Below, piece by piece: positions 33,574 to 43,874 of a DNA stretch of 64,000 bases (position 1 is the first letter of the stretch; the number at the start of each line of letters is the position of its first letter). The stretch is from Kuschelorhynchus macadamiae. Its lineage: Eukaryota > Arthropoda > Insecta > Coleoptera > Curculionidae. Below the pieces are notes generated by a model that saw only the letters and a program-made list of their open reading frames with translations, was not told where the DNA came from and made no database searches. The DNA lies in NCBI GenBank assembly GCA_030620095.1, contig JAUTXW010001343.1:224501-288500 (forward strand), in the 5' to 3' direction. The translations under genes and the position numbers were made by a program.

Positions 33574-34806
33574 GAGTGTAGTAGATTTAAGCGATTTGGA
33601 TAAATTGAAAACATTATTTCATTATTTATCATAAATATAAAAAAGGAGTCATTAGAGCGTAGAGAATCTTTGGATAGGGTAAATAAATTAAGTAGCAACG
33701 TAGAAACATTAGAAAATAAATTTTTTCAGCTTAGAGATCAGTATAGTAAACAGGTGCATGACACCGATAAATTAGAACATTTTCAAAAATATGTATTAGA
33801 AATAAGAGAAAACATAGATAAAGCTAGATCTATTTTATCAGGTCGGTTAATTGCCATAAAAGATAAAAAAAAATTACAGCTCGCAGAGACTGATTTGGTT
33901 TTGGGCATTCATCCTAGTTCAACAATGAGTGAAAAATTTGATTTGCGAACCGCAGCTTCTTTGTTGCCATCTATGGATGGTACCGAAGAAACTACGAAAA
34001 TGTTGATTGATGCTATTGAATTATATAACGACTTGCTTGACGACAACGGGAAAGTATTGCTAATCAAATATGTTTTAAAGGCCAAATTAACACAAAACGC
34101 GAAATTAAGATTACAAACGACGTATACTAATGTTGGTGCTTTGGTCACAGATATAAAAAACCAACTTCTTACAAAACAATCTGCACCAGCTTTAGCTAAT
34201 CAGTTGCATAACGTTAGACAAGATACTAAAAGTATAGATGATTATGCGAAAACTATCGAGCAACTTTTATTAAATTTAACCTTAGCGCAAGCGGACGGTG
34301 ATCAAAATTCGGCAAAAATTTTACAACCGGTGAATGAAAAATTGGCGATAAATGCTTTCGCGAATGGGTTAAAAAATTCAGATTTAAGAACAATAATAAA
34401 AGCTAGAAATTACAATAATTTAAAGGACGCGATAACTGGCGCTAAAGAAGAAAATTTAAATTTAACCCCAACTTATTCTAATAACTTATTTCATATGCGT
34501 GGGCGTCACCAATATCGAGGAAATCGGTCTAGAGGTAATTTTACAAATTTTAGACAAATTCATAATTATAATCAATCTCGTAACCCGAGTAGGCAAAACT
34601 TTAATAATTACAATTTTAGCAGACAGCAAAATAATTCGCAGTACCAAGGCCGAGGTCGTTCCAGCTTTAGTAGGTCAAATTTTCGTCGAGGAGGTAGGCG
34701 TCAGCAGTTTTCAAATAATAGTGTATATTTTGTTGATAATGTGGAAAGTAGTAACATAAATAAAAACAGCGAGGAATCTCAAGGAAATAAGTTTTTTCGT
34801 TTCTAA
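33574..34806 (+). pseudogene. Gag polyprotein, frameshifted near its N-terminus
   Basis: ATG 33574 starts MSVVDLSDLDKLKTLF but stops at 33634. The main frame then runs without an ATG to TAA 34804. It has a coiled-coil N-terminal part (NVETLENKFFQLRDQYSKQV), a capsid-like helical region (LLPSMDGTEETTKMLIDAI through INAFANGLKNSDLRTIIK) and an Arg/Asn/Gly-rich tail (RGRHQYRGNRSRGNF). No CCHC zinc knuckle is present; the basic RG-rich tail presumably binds RNA, as in the 412/mdg1 group. Confidence 0.85.
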
Positions 34807-34844
34807 TAATTTAAAAAATAATGATACAGCTAGTTTTAATATGA

Positions 34845-37800
34845 ATGCTTTTATGTGACACTGGTGCAAGTATTTCTTGTTTTTTTGAGAATTATTTGAA
34901 AGATAGTAGTATTATAAATACAACTAATAAAATTAAAATTAAAGGAATTGCAGGCTCAACATATTCAGCTGGATCTGCAAATATTTTATTCACTATGAAC
35001 AATGAATATATTTCTCATGATTTTACAATTATTAAAAGTTTCGATTCTAGTATACATGGAGTTCTAGGTTCAGATTTTTTCCTTAAGTATGGTGCAATTA
35101 TCGATTATGAAAAGTTTTTATTTTCTTTTTGGCTCAATCAAAATAAGCAAATAACAGTACCTTTGGAGTCCAAAAATAATTTATATACTGTTATTCCACC
35201 CCGATGTGAAATAATTACACATTGCTGTACCAGTCTCACAGATGAATGTGTCATTTTAAATGATGAATTATGTGAGGGAGTGTTGATCGCAAATAGTATT
35301 GCAAGACCGAAAGATGGTAAAGTGGCTGTAAGGCTATTGAATGTGAATGAAAGAGAAATAAGATTGCGAAATTTTGAGCCTAAAGTTGAATATCTATCAA
35401 AATATGATGTTTATTCTTTTACAAAAAATAAAATCTCCGTTGACAGAGTTGATACAATTTTAGATCTTATAAATACAGAAGCCCTTAACGTAGAAGAGAG
35501 AAATTCTATACAAAAAATATGCGCTAAATATGCGGATGTTTTTCACTTAGAAAATGATTCATTAACAGTTACTAATTTATATAAGCAAAAAATAAGGTTA
35601 AAGGAGGACGCAACTCCAGTTTACGTTAAACCTTACAGGTTACCTCATGCTCAAAAAGAGGAAATTAATAACCAGGTGGACGATATGCTAAAAAAGGGTA
35701 TTATAGAGGAAGCACACTCAGAGTGGTCTTCACCTCTTTTATTAGTTCCCAAAAAACCGGACAAAAATGGCGTTAAACGTCACAGATTGATAATAGATTT
35801 TAGGTTATGTAATCAACGCCTACAAAATGATGTATTTCCGCTATCGAATATTACGGAAATTCTAGATTCCCTATCTGGTGCGATTTATTTCTCGCACCTT
35901 GATTTAGCACAAGGATATTACCAATTAGAACTTGATCCTGAGAGTAGGCCCTGTACAGCCTTTACAACGGACAGAGGACAATTTCAAATGAAACGATTAC
36001 CAATGGGTATGAAAATAAGTCCTAGTGCGTTCTCAAGGTTGATGACTGTAGCAATGGCGGGTTTAAATGACGAGGCATGTTTTGTTTATTTAGACGATTT
36101 GATAGTTTTTGGACATTCCTTACAGAATCATAATCAAAATTTAACTAAAATTCTACAACGCCTTAGACAAGTAAACCTTAAATTAAATCCTAGTAAATGT
36201 GAGTTCTTAAAAAAGGAAATTTTATATTTGGGTCATTTAATTTCATCTGAAGGTATATCACCTGATCCTGAAAAAACAAGGGTTATTTCTCAATATCCAG
36301 TTCCTAAAAATTGTGACGAAGCCAAACGCTTCGTTGCATTTGCAAATTATTACAAGAAATTTATTAAAAATTTTGCAGAAATTGCTCACCCTTTAAATAA
36401 ACTAGCTAGGAAAGGAATAGTTTTTAAATGGTCTGAAGAATGTCAAAACTCATTTGAAACTTTAAAACAGTCTCTTATTAGTCCGCCCTTGTTACAGTAT
36501 CCAAATTTTTCAAAAGATAATCAATTTATTCTTAGAACCGATGCAAGTGGGTACGCGTTGGGGTCTGTATTGTCGAACTCAGATGACAGGCCTATTGCAT
36601 TCGCTTCTAGAACTCTAAATAAAGCAGAAATAAACTATTGTACAATAGAGAAGGAATGGAATTATTAGCAATCGTTTGGTCATGTAAACATTTTAGACCA
36701 TATTTATTTGGTAAAAAATTTATAATATTATCGGACCATCGTCCCTTAATATACTTATTTGGCATGACAAATCCTTCTAGTAGGCTCACAAAATTTAGGC
36801 TAACGCTCGAGGAATACGATTTTTCAATCCACTATGTGAAAGGTGCTGAAAATGTTACAGCGGATGCTTTGTCACGTGTGTGTATAGAGTCGAACGAATT
36901 AAAAGAAATGAATAATAAAGTGAGTGCCAGTTTAAACGCAATCACTCGTTCGGAGACAAAAAATAACAAAACAAAACCCAATATGACAAGTGATAATACT
37001 TCCATGGAAAACAGGATTGATCACCCTGTTGCAGTGGAAATATTAAAATACCCTAAAACTCAAATAATAGAACTACGGCCGGTACGTGAAAATGAATTTA
37101 CGAAAATAAAGCTTAATAATAAATTAAAAACTGAATATGAAAATTTAATGTATGACGTCAATTCTAAGATAGTGTACATATCCCAGAAATACCGATCAAC
37201 GTCGAACTTAGGTGAGTCGTTGAGGCATCTGGAGAAATTATGTAAAAAACACGATATTCCGGAATTAATTATTATAAAAAATAATGAGTCTAATCAGTTT
37301 TTAAATGACATGCGCATGATTAAATGTAAAAACGAAATTTTCAAGACAAATCTTAAACTCAGTATTATAAAAGATAAACAAAGGATAGAAAATAAGGAAT
37401 TACGTCAGTTAATTCTTAATGACTTTCATACATTACCAACGGGAGGACATTCAGGGATAAACCGAATGTATAACAATATAAAAAGATATTACTTTTGGGT
37501 AACCATGAAGAATGACGTTGAGGATTTTGTCAAAAGGTGTGACGAATGTCAAAGGTACAAGCATTCAAAACCAAATAAACAACCTATGACAATATCATCA
37601 ACGGCTACTTCAGCATTTCAAAAAGTATACCTAGACTTAGTCGGTCCATTACCAGTTGATATTGAAAATAATCAATATATACTCACACTTCAATGTGAGC
37701 TAACAAAATTCGTGGAAGCATATCCGCTTCCCAATAAAGAGGCATTGACTGTTGCAAAGTCATTTGTAGAAAATTTTATTTTGCGTTACGGTATTCCTGT

Positions 37801-38431
37801 TTCTTGCGTAACAGACAAGGGAACCGAATTTTTATCTAATATATTTAAAGAATCTTGTAAGCTGCTTAAAATTAAACATTTAAATTCTACAGCATTTCAC
37901 CATCAAACTTTAGGAGCCCTTGAAAATACCCATAAGCATTTGGGTGCATATCTACGCATGCAACTGTCGAAAGGAACTATTAACTGGAGCTCTTGGGTTC
38001 CTTATTGGTGTTTTTCATACAATAACAGTGTACACACGTCAACGCAGTACACACCTTATGAACTCGTATTTGGAAAATCCAGTAATATTCCATCTAACAT
38101 CGTTAATCAAGTCGATCCAGTATATAATTTTTATGATTATCCTAAGGAACTCAAATTTCGGTTGCAAACAGCGTGGAATGACGCGAGAAATAATTTAATG
38201 ACATCAAAAAATAAACGCAAAATTGAGTATGACAAAAACAATTGTAAAAGTCAAACTTATAATGTAGGAGATATGGTTTTAGTAGAAAATAACGGTAGAA
38301 ATAATAAATTAGAAGCTTTATTTAATGGTCCATATCCAGTTTTGGAGGATAATGATCCAAATGTAGTGGTAAAAATTAAAAATAAGAATGTAGAAATACA
38401 TAAAAATAGAATAAAACATTATTTTAGTTAA
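34845..38431 (+). pseudogene. Pol polyprotein (PR-RT-RH-IN), one frameshift
   Basis: The first frame 34845-36668 begins at the protease active site (LLCDTGASISCF), then RT (LIIDFRLCNQRLQ, LDLAQGYYQLELDP, catalytic FVYLDDLIVFGHS) and the RNase H start (LRTDASGYALGSVLS). A small duplication at about 36650-36660 shifts the frame. The second frame (36638-38431) continues RNase H (ILSDHRPLIYLFG, ADALSRV), the integrase HHCC domain (HSGINRMYNNI, CDECQRYK), core Asp (YLDLVGPLP), Asp (VTDKGTEFLSN) and Glu (LGALENTHKHLG), and a C-terminal GPYPVL fold. Pol lacks an in-frame overlap with gag; 38 bases separate them. Confidence 0.92.
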
Positions 38432-38485
38432 TTCCACAAAGAAAAAAATCTATATGTATATATTTTTTTTTGCTTTTGGGGAAGG

Positions 38486-38772
38486 TGTGATGGAATCCAA
38501 GTTGCAAAAGTAGGCCATATCATTGAACTATAATTAAGGCAATAACTTATTGCAACAATGTCCAACACAGCTTTTCGATTGTTGTAAATATGGAGTAATA
38601 GTTTATAGAATCATCAAATTATTATTTATTTTATTAATTAGGTTAGTCTAAGTAGTTTTATACCATTGTAATTAGATTTAGAAAAGAGCAGAATAAAGTG
38701 TTACACAGTAAGGAGTGCACGCTGATTATTTTCTTAAGCATGTAGTTCGAACCAGAACAAGAAGATATTACA
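38486..38772 (+). repeat. 3' LTR
   Basis: Same length as the 5' LTR; the only difference seen is GTAAATATGG here versus GTAATTATGG in the 5' LTR. Confidence 0.95.
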
Positions 38773-40069
38773 GACTGTTTAGAATGGTTATGAATAACTG
38801 TGTTGGTTTTCTGTATATGTTAAATATAAGTTGTTTATTGATTCTTTTTATAGTTATATCTAAAAAGTTGATTTCGTTGTTATCTTCTAATTCCATTGTA
38901 AACTGAATTTTTTGATTAATTGTATTTAGAAAATCTAAAAATTGGGATAGTCTCCTTTCTGTACTATCCCATATACAGAAAACATCATCGACATAACCAG
39001 TCCAATAGATAACATGTGATTTTAAATTGTTATTGCTATTAAATATTAATTCCACAAAATGTGACACAAATATTTCCGCCAATAAAGGAGAAATGGGTGA
39101 TCCCATTGGCAGTCCTTCTTTTTGTAAGTAAATTTCATTTTTAAATTGGAAATAACTTTGATTTACACAGATTCGGGAAAGGTTTATTAATTCTGTTTTT
39201 TCTTTTACGGATATTTCCGATTTTTGTATAAGTTTTTCTAGTATATCTAGCAGTTCTTTTGTGGGTATTGATGTAAACAGACTTTTTACATCAAAAGAGA
39301 CAAGTTTAGCGTTATTAGGTAACTGTAGATATTCTGTAGTTTTTATAAACTCAAAAGAATTTTTTAATGAAAATTGGTTAGTTTTGGAAGAATGTTACTT
39401 AGTTCTTTGCATAGCTCATAGGATGGAGCATTAATGTATGATACAATAGGTCTAATTGGATTATTTTCTTTATGAATTTTCGGAAGGCCGTATAATATTG
39501 GTGGCAAAGGGTTCATTGATTTTAGTTTGTAGTAATTAATACCAGAAAGAACTGTATTATTGTCTTTAATAGTCCTTGTAACTTTATTCTGATATTTAGT
39601 GGTTGGGTTATGATTAGTTTTCACGAATTCATTACAGTTAAGGAGTTCTTGAATTTTTGAATCGTATTCAGCTCTAGTTAGTATGGTGACAGTATTGCCT
39701 TTATCTGCTTTGCAAGGTACTAGCTCATTCTGTTCTAGCTTGTTTTTTAAATTTTTTATAATATTGGTTTCTCCTTTATTAGCGTTATATTGTATGTTAG
39801 TAAAAATATTAGCTATACTATATTTCTAGAGTTGTGATACATTTTCTAGCGAACTAACTGCTAGTTCTGAGTTAACTGCTAGGATATCGAATTCTTTCTT
39901 ATTACAGATATTGGCAGCATATTTTAATCCTTTTTCTAGAATATTTAACTCGGACAAAGAAAATACAGTATTCGAGAGATTTTTTACTCTAGGATAAAAT
40001 TGGACATTATTTATATTATTAAATTTATTAGTATTTTTAGTAAGATTATTATTTTTGGAAGCTACTAAA
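38773..40069 (-). pseudogene. Penelope reverse transcriptase, copy 1
   Basis: Minus frames: about 40060-39630 is the 5' part (frame-broken, PCKADKGNTVTILT). 39624-39364 has PPILYGLPKIHKENNPIRPI. 39360-39110 (frame-broken) has the VSFDVKSLFTSIPT region. 39106-38773 has GSPISPLLAEIF, the catalytic YWTGYVDDVFCIW and FLDITIKR. The sequence then continues at 32801 on the far side of the LTR element. Telomerase-related RT of the PLE class. Confidence 0.88.
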
Positions 40070-41000
40070 AAAAAATTCTTTTGAGTTTATAAAAAATACA
40101 GAATATCTACAGTTACCTAATAACGCTAAACTTGTCTCTTTTGATGTAAAAGGTCTGTTTACATCAATACCCACAAAAGAACTGCCAGATATACTAGAAA
40201 AATTTATACAAAAATCGGAAATATCCGTAAAAGAAAAAACAGAATTAATAAACCTTTTCCGGATCTGTGTAAATCAAAGTTATTTCCAATTTTAAAATGA
40301 AATTTACTTAGAAAAAGAAGGACTGCCAATGGGATCACCCATTTCTCCTTTATTAGCGGAAATATTTATGTCACATTTTGAGGAATTAATATTTAATAGC
40401 AATAACAATTTAAAATCACATGTTATCTATTGGACTCGTTATGTCGATGATGTTTTCTGTATATGGGATAGTACAGAAAGGAGATTATCCCAATTTTTAG
40501 ATTTTCTAAATACAATTAATCCAAAAATTCAGTTTACAATGGAATTAGAAGATAACAATGAAATCAACTTTTTAGATATAACTATAAAAAGAATCAATAA
40601 ACAACTTAAATTTAACGTATACAGAAAACCAACAACAACAGACACAGTTATTCATAACCATTCTAAACAGTCTTGGAGAATAAAAATGTCACCTTTTCAT
40701 AGTTTCGTACATAGGCTATTAACCTTTCCCTTAAGTAAAGAAGACTATAATAACGAGTTAAATGTACTAAAACAAATTGCAAGAAATAACGGTTATAATG
40801 AATCTCTAATAGATAAGATGATAAAGAATAAAAAACGTTTTATAGTGTCACGCCTCAATTAACCAAAAATTTTAGGTTTTTAAATTATATTCCCAATTAT
40901 AGTGACAAAATATCAAATAAGCTTAATAGATTAGGTTGCAACACAATTTCTGTAAATAAACTAAATTTAGGTAGTGTTTTAATAAATAATAAGGAAAACA
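40070..41000 (+). pseudogene. Penelope-like element, copy 2, inverted and truncated
   Basis: It starts at AAAATTCTTTTGAG (about 40070) and runs plus through the RT: VSFDVKGLFTSIPT in one frame, then 40329-40862 with GSPISPLLAEIF, YWTRYVDDVFCIW, FLDITIKR and the KQSWRIKMSPFHSF segment that is interrupted in copy 1. It ends at 41000 in the linker before the nuclease, where the Maverick begins. Copies 1 and 2 lie head to head and match closely. Confidence 0.88.
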
Positions 41001-41156
41001 ATTGTAGTAGTTATAATAGGGGAGCGCCTCCTCCTCCTCCTCTTCCTCTCTCTCATGTCCCTCATTCTTAACTTCCTCCCCTTTTATTCTCATTCGCATC
41101 ATATTTTTAATTTTTTCTCTTTGTTCTCCCACATTTGATTTTGCATTCTTAAGTCT

Positions 41157-41165
41157 TATAAATAG
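41157..41165 (+). promoter_or_regulatory. TATA box candidate for RING gene
   Basis: TATAAATAG about 95 bases upstream of the ATG at 41261, with no other gene between. Confidence 0.45.
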
Positions 41166-41260
41166 GTGCATCAAGATCATTTTAGTATGTTAAGGTACGA
41201 GTGACTGTTAAAAGAAAAAAATCTGTTGAATAAATCTATTAATAATAATATTAAAATAAA

Positions 41261-41653
41261 ATGAGTGAATCAGTTGGAGAAAGAAATCGATCCATTCCGC
41301 TTCAGACAATTAGCCTCGAAGAAATTATACCAGGAGTTCAAGAAGAAAATATACCATTAGTTCGAGAAGAAAATAATGGGATTGTTTTAAAAAATTTGAA
41401 TAAAACTGAGAGTGAAGAGAAAAAAGTGTTTTGTGCTATTTGTTTTGAAATAATCGAATATTATGATTCATGTAGACCAAATACATGTTCCCACATTTTT
41501 TGTTTAAAATGTATTTTAAGATGGAATGATGAAAATGGTTGTTCTATAATGGTAAACAATTGTCCTGTATGTCGCACTAGATATTACTATTTGGTACAAA
41601 TCTTCAAAGATGTAATTAGACATCATTTTGTTGTAATTTTAAAAAGAGGATAA
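41261..41653 (+). CDS. RING-finger protein (probable E3 ubiquitin ligase) of Maverick
   Basis: 130 residues. Residues about 66-115 form a C3HC4 RING: CAIC, fourteen residues, CSHIFCLKC, then ILRWNDENG and CPVC. The N-terminal half is polar and Glu-rich without a recognised domain. The RING spacing is typical of E3 ligases, but no BIR or substrate domain is fused; a BIR domain is encoded separately at 48934. Expected action: ubiquitination of host factors, in cytoplasm or nucleus. First gene at the left end, own TATA box, intact frame. Confidence 0.82.
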   Translation: MSESVGERNRSIPLQTISLEEIIPGVQEENIPLVREENNGIVLKNLNKTESEEKKVFCAICFEIIEYYDSCRPNTCSHIFCLKCILRWNDENGCSIMVNNCPVCRTRYYYLVQIFKDVIRHHFVVILKRG

Positions 41654-42375
41654 TATTTTTTTATAATTTGTGTTTGTGAAAACTCTGTTAACAAATAATT
41701 TTGTAAAAAAAGTAAATGTAAATATATATAATAATTGACACACATTTTTTCCTTTTCCTATATTGAAACGACAACAATGATCTAACAAGTTTTTTAATAC
41801 ATACTAATTTTCACATTACATAACAAAACAATTGTTATGGGTTTACACAAAAAAGTGCCACGCCCTAAAATGGCACCACTTTTGCAAATGGAAGCTTAAA
41901 TTTTCTTATGGGAATTTACATGTAAAAATGACGGTTTTGATTGTCGGACCGGCATAGCCTAATCTACTACTTTTTAATTATACTAATAATATTAATATAA
42001 TTTGCATCAAGTAAGAGAAAACTCAATTGAATACAGAAATAAGCGTTAACAAAATGTTATATGAGTGCTTCTAGTAGCAGTTGACATAATCGACACTTTT
42101 TTACATATGATTAGCTATTTCATTTAGAAATACAGTGTCAGATGTTAGAATAAAAAGAAGTATTTTGCATATAGCACTGAAAATATATAACCGTTTATAG
42201 TAACAGTTGACATTTTTTAAAATTAATATTGTTGACGTATTCTACTTATTATCTTTACAATTTATGTTTAAAATTAATATTTTTGACATTATCTACCCAT
42301 TACGTTTATAACCTATATTTAAAATTAATATTGTTGAACTAATCTACCCATCACCTTTACACACTATGTTTATTA
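41654..42375. other. Intergenic region of Maverick with a 3-copy short repeat
   Basis: AT-rich. At about 42215-42385 a unit of roughly 68 bp containing AAAATTAATATT and CTAC(C/T)(C/T)AT occurs about three times with divergence. Nothing coding recognised. Confidence 0.6.
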
Positions 42376-42978
42376 TTAATATTTAACAACATAATCTTCT
42401 ATCTCATTTTTTTCATTTTTATTGCAGTAAAAGCAAGCATGTTCAGGAATTAGTAGAAAAGGATGTATCCTACAAATAGCACAATGTAAATCAGAAGCAC
42501 TAACAACATAAGCTCTTTTGTAGTGGCAGCTCACATGATCGGACTCCCCTCTCCGTAAATATCTCATGTGAATTGCACTACAAGGAAGGCAAATAGCAAA
42601 TGTTCCTAGTCTTCGACTTTCAATTTTAGAGTAGCTTTGTATAACACATACATCTTTTTCTTCAAAATTATTAAATAATTCACTAGCCCTAAACTTGCTT
42701 ACTTTTACGTCAGCCTCGGTTCCTAAATTTAGCAGTTGTCCATTCATGTCCACTCCTTCGTCAATTTCCTGATCATCTTCCTCCATATAATTAATGTCGA
42801 CGTTAAACAAGAATGATCTTCTAACAAGCCTAGATGATTTGTCCAAAAATGAATGTTTATAAGTGATGGAATCGCCTTCCAAGTTAATAAAAATTTCTTC
42901 TCTTTCTTCAATTTGAGCGGCGTTCTCCACATTATTTTCTTCAATTTGGTCAGCGTTTCCAATCATATTTTCTGCCAT
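42376..42978 (-). CDS. Acidic protein with Cys/His-rich C-terminus, unrecognised
   Basis: 200 residues, intact. Residues 1-40 repeat AEN/QIEE-type acidic motifs (NADQIEENN, NAAQIEERE). Residues 85-100 are very acidic (YMEEDDQEIDEG). The C-terminal third has paired cysteines and histidines (CLPCSAIHMRY, SCHYKR, HCAICRIHPF, EHACFYC), likely binding zinc in a RING- or PHD-like fold, but the spacing fits no family I can name. It is divergently placed from the 43875 gene. Overlapping frames are shadows. Confidence 0.65.
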   Translation of the reverse strand: MAENMIGNADQIEENNVENAAQIEEREEIFINLEGDSITYKHSFLDKSSRLVRRSFLFNVDINYMEEDDQEIDEGVDMNGQLLNLGTEADVKVSKFRASELFNNFEEKDVCVIQSYSKIESRRLGTFAICLPCSAIHMRYLRRGESDHVSCHYKRAYVVSASDLHCAICRIHPFLLIPEHACFYCNKNEKNEIEDYVVKY

Positions 42979-43139
42979 TGTTAGGAGCTTTAGATTTAGA
43001 TAGATATATTTGATAAAAAACGATTTTGGTTATAGGTTATAAATAATATCGACAACTGATATTACAGCGAATGATACTGTATGATCGTCGAGTGGATGTT
43101 CTTAAGTATATATCCCATCGACCACCACTTTTACTACCT

Positions 43140-43430
43140 GCAATACTTAAGTTTTTTTTTTCTTTTTTCGCTGTCCCTTTCCCTGTCAGTTTCCGGGGGG
43201 GGGGGGGAAGGCCAAGGCCCCCCTCCCCGCTCCGCCAACCCCCCTAAGGGGGGCTTCGCCCCCCTTAAACCCCCCCTCACCCTCACCTTATCTTCTTTCT
43301 CTCCCTTCCTTCTTTCTCTTTTTTATATGTTTCTCCTTTTTCCTTCCTTCTCCTTTTTCCTTCCTTCTCCTTTTTCCTTCCTTCTTCTTTTTCTTTCCTT
43401 CTCCTTTTTTCTTTTCTTCTTTTTTAATCT
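43140..43430. repeat. Poly-pyrimidine and G/C homopolymer region
   Basis: A G-run of about 15 at 43195-43209, a C-rich section containing a perfect hairpin GGGGGGCTTCGCCCCCC near 43245-43262, then CTTTTTCCTTCCTTCTC repeats to 43430. A plus frame through it is low-complexity and rejected as a gene. Confidence 0.8.
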
Positions 43431-43492
43431 AACCTAACCTAACCTAACCTAACCTAACCTAACCTAACATAACCTAACCTAACTTAACCTGA
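43428..43492. repeat. Interstitial (CCTAA)n telomere-type repeat
   Basis: About twelve units of CCTAA (TTAGG on the minus strand, the arthropod telomere repeat), with a few variants near the right end. Confidence 0.9.
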
Positions 43493-43655
43493 AGAGGGTA
43501 GCCCGAAATTGGGGAACCGGGATTTGAGTCTCGGAAATTCAGGGGTCCGGGGGGGGGGGAAGGGGGAGGGGGGTAAGGTTGTTGATCGGCTTGGGAAAGT
43601 GGTTTTTAGAGATTGTCGTTCAACTTTAAGTAGGACACATGTGATTAACTTTTGC

Positions 43656-43664
43656 ATATAAAAT
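43656..43664 (+). promoter_or_regulatory. TATA box candidate for the 43875 gene
   Basis: ATATAAAAT about 215 bases upstream of ATG 43875; weak assignment. Confidence 0.3.
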
Positions 43665-43874
43665 CGCCTCAGCGAAGAGACGAATGCAATTGATTTCTGC
43701 ATTCACACTGTGCAGAGCTCGCGAGTTTTCTGGTGTTTATATTGTGTCTATTTGGTAAATTTTTATTTTTATTTCTAACATTTTTATTTGGCAAGATTTA
43801 ATTCTTATATATATTGGTGACATTTTTATGTACATTTGTGGCATTTTTATTTGTTATTACGATTTTTTTTCATA

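Larger units (their letters stand above)
32802..38772 (+). mobile_element. Young Gypsy (412/mdg1-like) LTR retrotransposon
   Basis: Identical-length LTRs (287 bp) at 32802-33088 and 38486-38772 differ at a single position by eye. A 4-bp duplication GACT flanks the element (32798-32801 and 38773-38776). The undisturbed site is present in the inverted Penelope copy at about 40665-40680, confirming the insertion point. Internal order: small membrane-protein ORF, gag, pol (protease, RT, RNase H, integrase). A candidate primer-binding site begins right after the left LTR (TGGCGATCATGCC, possibly tRNA-Arg) and a TTGGGGAAGG purine tract precedes the right LTR. Its coding frames carry about two to three breaks. 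Confidence 0.95.
31926..40069 (-). mobile_element. Penelope-like element, copy 1, interrupted by an LTR element
   Basis: The two pieces are 31926-32801 (3' region, GIY-YIG nuclease) and 38773-40069 (RT), split by 32802-38772. The 3' region near 31972-32004 carries a GCCGAAACAT-type motif found in many Penelope elements. The inverted second copy begins at 40070. Confidence 0.88.

Noticed and set aside
38715..38906. ORF starting in the right LTR
   Set aside because: Reads from the LTR into antisense Penelope RT; the same LTR start occurs at 33031, so it is a repeat artefact.
43081..43437. Plus ORF of 118 codons
   Set aside because: Reads through homopolymers and CTTCC repeats; low-complexity Ser/Phe/Pro translation with no conservation signal.
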